Shown: one piece after another, positions 60,068 to 64,000 of the stretch
Position numbering within the stretch: position 1 is the stretch's first letter
How the letters are laid out: every line of letters begins with the position of its first letter
NCBI RefSeq assembly: GCF_000002425.4
Contig: NC_037262.1
Location: 7,034,123-7,098,122 of the forward strand
Source of the DNA: Physcomitrium patens
Taxonomy: Eukaryota > Streptophyta > Bryopsida > Funariales > Funariaceae
Reading direction: 5' to 3'
Length of the DNA stretch: 64,000 nt
The notes under the pieces: generated by a model
What the model was told of the DNA's origin: nothing
Seen by the model: only the letters and a program-made list of their open reading frames with translations
Databases searched by the model: none
Position numbers and translations under genes: made by a program

Positions 60068-60094
<27 letters not shown>
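60068..60094. repeat. poly-A tract
   Basis: About 27 consecutive A. Confidence 0.9.
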
Positions 60095-61560
60095 CATTGA
60101 AATTGGAACTTAATTTTATTGTCAAATATAATAAAATACTTTCTTAATAAAACTATTAATTTTATTAATTAAAAAACTTACGAAAAAATATTTAAATTAC
60201 TAAAATATCCATTAAATATTTTGTAGACTATATACAATGTAATAGTGGCTATATTTGTCACTTCAAAAAAGCTAAATTTATTTAGTATAAAATCTTCTAT
60301 GTATTTTTATCTGTATTTTATATTTATGTATGTATATATATATATATACATACATACATACATTATTTATGTTTATATATAATAATTATAATTTTTTGAT
60401 TTAAAAATAAAATATCAATTATGGCTTATGATTACTATATTGGGTTTTCTCATGAGTAATTATCGCAATTCAACATAATTAAATAATGCAAAATCAAGAA
60501 CACATAAATGCATAAATTTTGAACTTATATTTTTGCTAGTAACATTCCATATTAATACATGTATTAAAAAAAAAGTCCTAAATAAAATTTTGAACTTATG
60601 TTTATAGAATTCTATAAATTCATTCAAATAAAAATAAAAATAAGATATTTCGGGTTATGGGTAAAATTGGTGGTATGATATGAAAACATAACACCATATT
60701 TTCTTTATTTTAGAAAATATAATGTATTTTTTTTTTACCATTGAACATAGTAACAAGTAAAGGAGCTACTACAATCCTTGTATTAAACCTATTAAGTATA
60801 TATTTTTAAATTTGTAATTAAATAATTTCGCCAAGTATACACTAATGTATAATAAACTCAAAAAAAATAAAAATAAATTTGTGACACAAAGTCAAATTGT
60901 AAAAATAATATATAAATATCAACAACCTTACTTAAGAGCTAAGTAGTGAACTCTCTCTTTGCTTGGTCACCATTTATATACAATGGTCTTCTCATTAATT
61001 CATCTCTTAAAAACTAATAACCTTTGCAAATTATTTAAAATTTTAGAAACTAACTTTATTTTATGGTGCATACTCAATGATCCCTGATTTCTAATAAATA
61101 ATTGATTTTTTTTTTAATAATTAGTATATATAATTCACAAAGGTCACATGATTGAACATAATTGGACAAAACAAAGACACATGGTTGGCAAAGCCATGTG
61201 GCTATATATAATTGGAAAAGGCAAAACCATGTGGCCAATAGGATCAAGATAGGATCAAAGATGATTTTCATCCTACCTTCAACACACCAACTATAATAAT
61301 TAGTAATCTCTAATAATTAATACTTTTTTTTTGCAATGGATGATATTAATTAACAAGAGAATATTGACTATGAACTCAATGTTCCATCATTGAACCAATT
61401 GTGTCTACAATTTACAATAAAACTAATTTTGGATGTTTTTGCAAAGCCACCCAAGCAATTGATTACTTAGTTATATCTCCCAATAAAATATTAAAAACAA
61501 ATCTTTAGAGTAGTACACAAGAAAAAATATCTCTAGATTTATTATTTTAAAAATAGACAA

Positions 61561-64000
61561 AGAAGGTTCCTCGCCAGATGAAGTCTGAAATGTTAGTAAG
61601 CACTAAACAGGGTCTTAGTGACCACTAATGTATCGCCGCATAATATGTCACAAAGATTCAAAAGGCTTAAGCACGGCATAGCAGATCTACTCTGACAACA
61701 ATTGTAATTTGAATGACTCTGTCGTTGCAAAAGTGGGCTTAATTGATTCATTGATTAAAAATGAGTAGAGAAAAAGTAAATTAGATAGTAGGACGAAAAC
61801 TGCGAGAACCTGCCACAACGTCATGGAAATAACCCTGATAACTCCATCTCAACAGCCAAACGCAGCGAGTGGCCGCTCTACATCCCCCTCATGTGGCAGA
61901 AACACCACACTGCAACAGAACAGTTGAAGTATATTATAAGATCTCAGTATCTGGAGGACCTGATTTCGATTCAGTTTCTGCAATTAGCCAACAAAACCCA
62001 AATGAAAAACATGGACACATTATTATCATTTTGCTACTCTCATTACTCATATGTCTTAGAACTCCACAACTTGAAATAAACTCTTGTTCAACATCAGAAG
62101 ACAATGTCACCTAAATAGCAATTATACCAAACCTTCCACTTGTTCCTAAAAATATACACGAGGCGAACAGCTACGAGGAGAAGGAAGAAGTAGCACAAGC
62201 TTCTGGAGCTCCACACCAACCAAACGACGTTCATCGACACCCTTCACATTCACCTCGTACACCACCTGCATTTATATCAACTCTAAGCACATTAACCAGA
62301 GCAAGCTTTGTCAAAACGTCTAACAGTTGTTGCACGAACACTCACTAAAGGTGAATGCTAAAGCACAGGTCCAAGCATTACAGATTGCTGACTATTCATT
62401 TTCTGAGAAGATTTGACATCCAAATGCTTCAACGTTTACAGGATTGAACATGCGACCACAGCAAGAACCAAATCTCTACAAAGGAAATCCGGTTGGATGG
62501 CAAGAAATCCACTCTTAAATGCAAAATCCAGAAACGATTGGATCAGCCAAGAGATGCTACTGCGTAACCATATCGTTGCCTACAGCTAAAGAATCCGTTT
62601 AGGGGAACCAAAACTCAAAATTGGGTATATAATTATCATAACTCGGACTGTTTCTACATCCTGTGCATTAATTCTGAAGTTTAAGGACCAGGTCTCAACT
62701 TAAAATACACTTCAAGAGGGATGCATTTTCGGATTCTTCCACTGCCAAGCTGCTAACAAATGGGAAGAGAGACTTGCAATCGCCAATTACTGCATGCGAA
62801 AAGAAGGCTTACGTTACGCCTCTCTTACCACATTATTGCATTAATCCACCAGCATTTCAAGCTTAGTTTCAACTCCACCCAGAAATGAACCAATGCCATT
62901 ATTTTTTTCGGTATTGTCCCCCCTCAATTCATCGCGAAGATACATCGTAAATTTAGAGCCACAAGTGATTGCAAGGGACGAAACCGGCGATGCTCCCAGT
63001 CCCATGTCACAACATTGTCACAGGTGCAGCAATTATTTCATCAATTTATCCTTTGTCGAGCGAAACGCTCGTAGACTCAACATTACGGCCTCCTCTCATA
63101 CTCACAGACCTACCCCAAAAACGCCATCATCCACGTTTCAGAACCCTGACATATACTCCTCAAAATACTTCCCACCAGGCTTACACAATGCAGAGAAATT
63201 TTGTGAGCAGCAAAGTCTGCAAGAAGTCAGAGAGATACCGGAATACCCACTTTATCGTGAAGATCAGAGCCCCAAACGCGATGCGGCTAACTCTGCACAC
63301 CCTTGGGTGCCCTCAGACAACCAACCTCCAGCTTCAAGCAATAATATGTGAAGTCTTCAATCCAAAAATCATCTCCAAATGTAGGTATAAGTCTCTACGA
63401 TCGAACCCTAACTCCTTGAGATCCAACACTCATTCTCTGCATTGATTATGGTGATCACCATTAAACTTCCATACGATCAATATTTCGCTCGGTTCTGAAC
63501 GAGACCCGACTTGAAAGAGGCCCTTCTAAATTGCTGAGCCAAATTTTACCCTGTCGTGGTCTTCGTCTCCTCTTAACACCGCCATCTAACGGTGCAGTGC
63601 ACTCCAGGGATGAGATCGACGGCACTAGAATAAGTGAATATGTCTTTCCTGCTGAAATAGCTTCAACGCCATAGTGTCTTCACTTCGTAAATGGAGTCCT
63701 GGTGCGTTCAAGCTGACTGTGTTTGTGGGGTCACCTCCTTTCGATCTTCTGCTCTGCACTGCCATAATGTCCCTTGCGCAAACTTACGCAGCGACAAATC
63801 AGCCGTAGAGAGTGTTATGTGTGTGCATCATGATGCAATTCAATCGTTCTTCGTGACGAGCACTGGGAAAACCTACAGAACCGTTGTCTTAGTGTTGAGA
63901 TTTAGAGGGTTCGGAGTGTAGGTTTTGAGGGTATGTCGAGAGTGACTACAACTCTTTGTTCCGGGCAAACAGTGTCTTGATTATCCCTCTTGTGTGTTCC
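61561..64000. other. right-edge region, gene structure not resolved
   Basis: Composition becomes richer in G and C, as around the two genes. Two long plus-strand frames overlap in different phases (62893-63351 and 62969-63445), and neither resembles a protein. A minus-strand stretch at about 62157-62273 is preceded by an AG acceptor-like site and reads VVYEVNVKGVDERRLVGVEL before a stop some 20 codons later, which looks more protein-like. It may be the last exon of a minus-strand gene, with the C/A-rich part its non-coding or intronic sequence. This is a weak inference. Confidence 0.3.

Larger units (their letters stand above)
58396..61560. other. AT-rich spacer with homopolymers and microsatellites
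   Basis: No gene recognised. It contains A tracts of about 28 at 59668-59696 and 60068-60094, an (AT)n at 59851-59879 and a TA/CATA stretch near 60325-60365. The one minus-strand open frame (61074-61271) is hydrophobic but isolated, with no supporting motif. Confidence 0.5.

Noticed and set aside
62893-63445. Two plus-strand open frames of 152 and 158 codons as genes
   Set aside because: They overlap in different phases, have no recognisable domain, and occur in sequence depleted of T-starting stop codons because of base skew. Neither reads like a protein.

Overview
This 64 kb window looks like a land-plant nuclear segment, most likely from a moss with an AT-rich genome (something like Physcomitrium). 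That placement is an inference from three things: two spliced plant genes (an AMT2-type ammonium transporter and the thylakoid rhodanese-like protein TROL) in fairly GC-rich islands, very AT-rich surroundings, and a large block of nested Ty3/gypsy retrotransposons. No rRNA, tRNA or CRISPR array was recognised.

Bases 1 to about 43,830 are a retrotransposon nest. From the left: a short chromodomain relic (1327-1410); a decayed Ty1/copia element (2836-5204); and B1, a minus-strand chromodomain Ty3/gypsy element (5205 to about 20975). B1 is broken by solo LTR E (5268-6571) and by a complete but dead gypsy element A (7838-17319). An older plus-strand element, B5 (about 21835-43830), has been split three times: by an A-like LTR (22875-24230), by B2 (24654-35995, plus strand) and by B3 (36618-43011, minus strand). 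B2 in turn carries a PPT+LTR fragment C (28617-30317), a solo LTR D (31877-33213) and a solo LTR of family A (33489-35398). Most boundaries are supported by LTR termini, target-site duplications (TSDs), or comparison with the uninterrupted homologous site in B3.

Two retroelement types are present. B elements have LTRs of about 560 bp, Gag with a CCHC knuckle, PR-RT-RNase H-IN, a chromodomain, 5-bp TSDs and an extra conserved reading frame between the chromodomain and the polypurine tract. A, C, D and E have longer LTRs (1.3-1.9 kb) with TGTC/GACA-type ends. A, D and C insertions sit at 4-bp sites that all have a central CG, and A-type LTRs contain long degenerate TTTAGGG-like arrays. All copies are inactivated, largely by C-to-T or G-to-A changes that create stops, as expected from deamination of methylated DNA.

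Bases 43,870-64,000 are the gene-bearing part. AMT2 (47550-49298, three exons) encodes a plasma-membrane ammonium transporter of 498 residues. TROL (54621-57542, seven exons) encodes a chloroplast thylakoid protein of about 566 residues with an inactive rhodanese domain. Both are on the plus strand and are separated by about 5.3 kb of AT-rich DNA holding a foldback repeat element. The last 6 kb is AT-rich spacer followed by a region of mixed composition in which no gene could be established.
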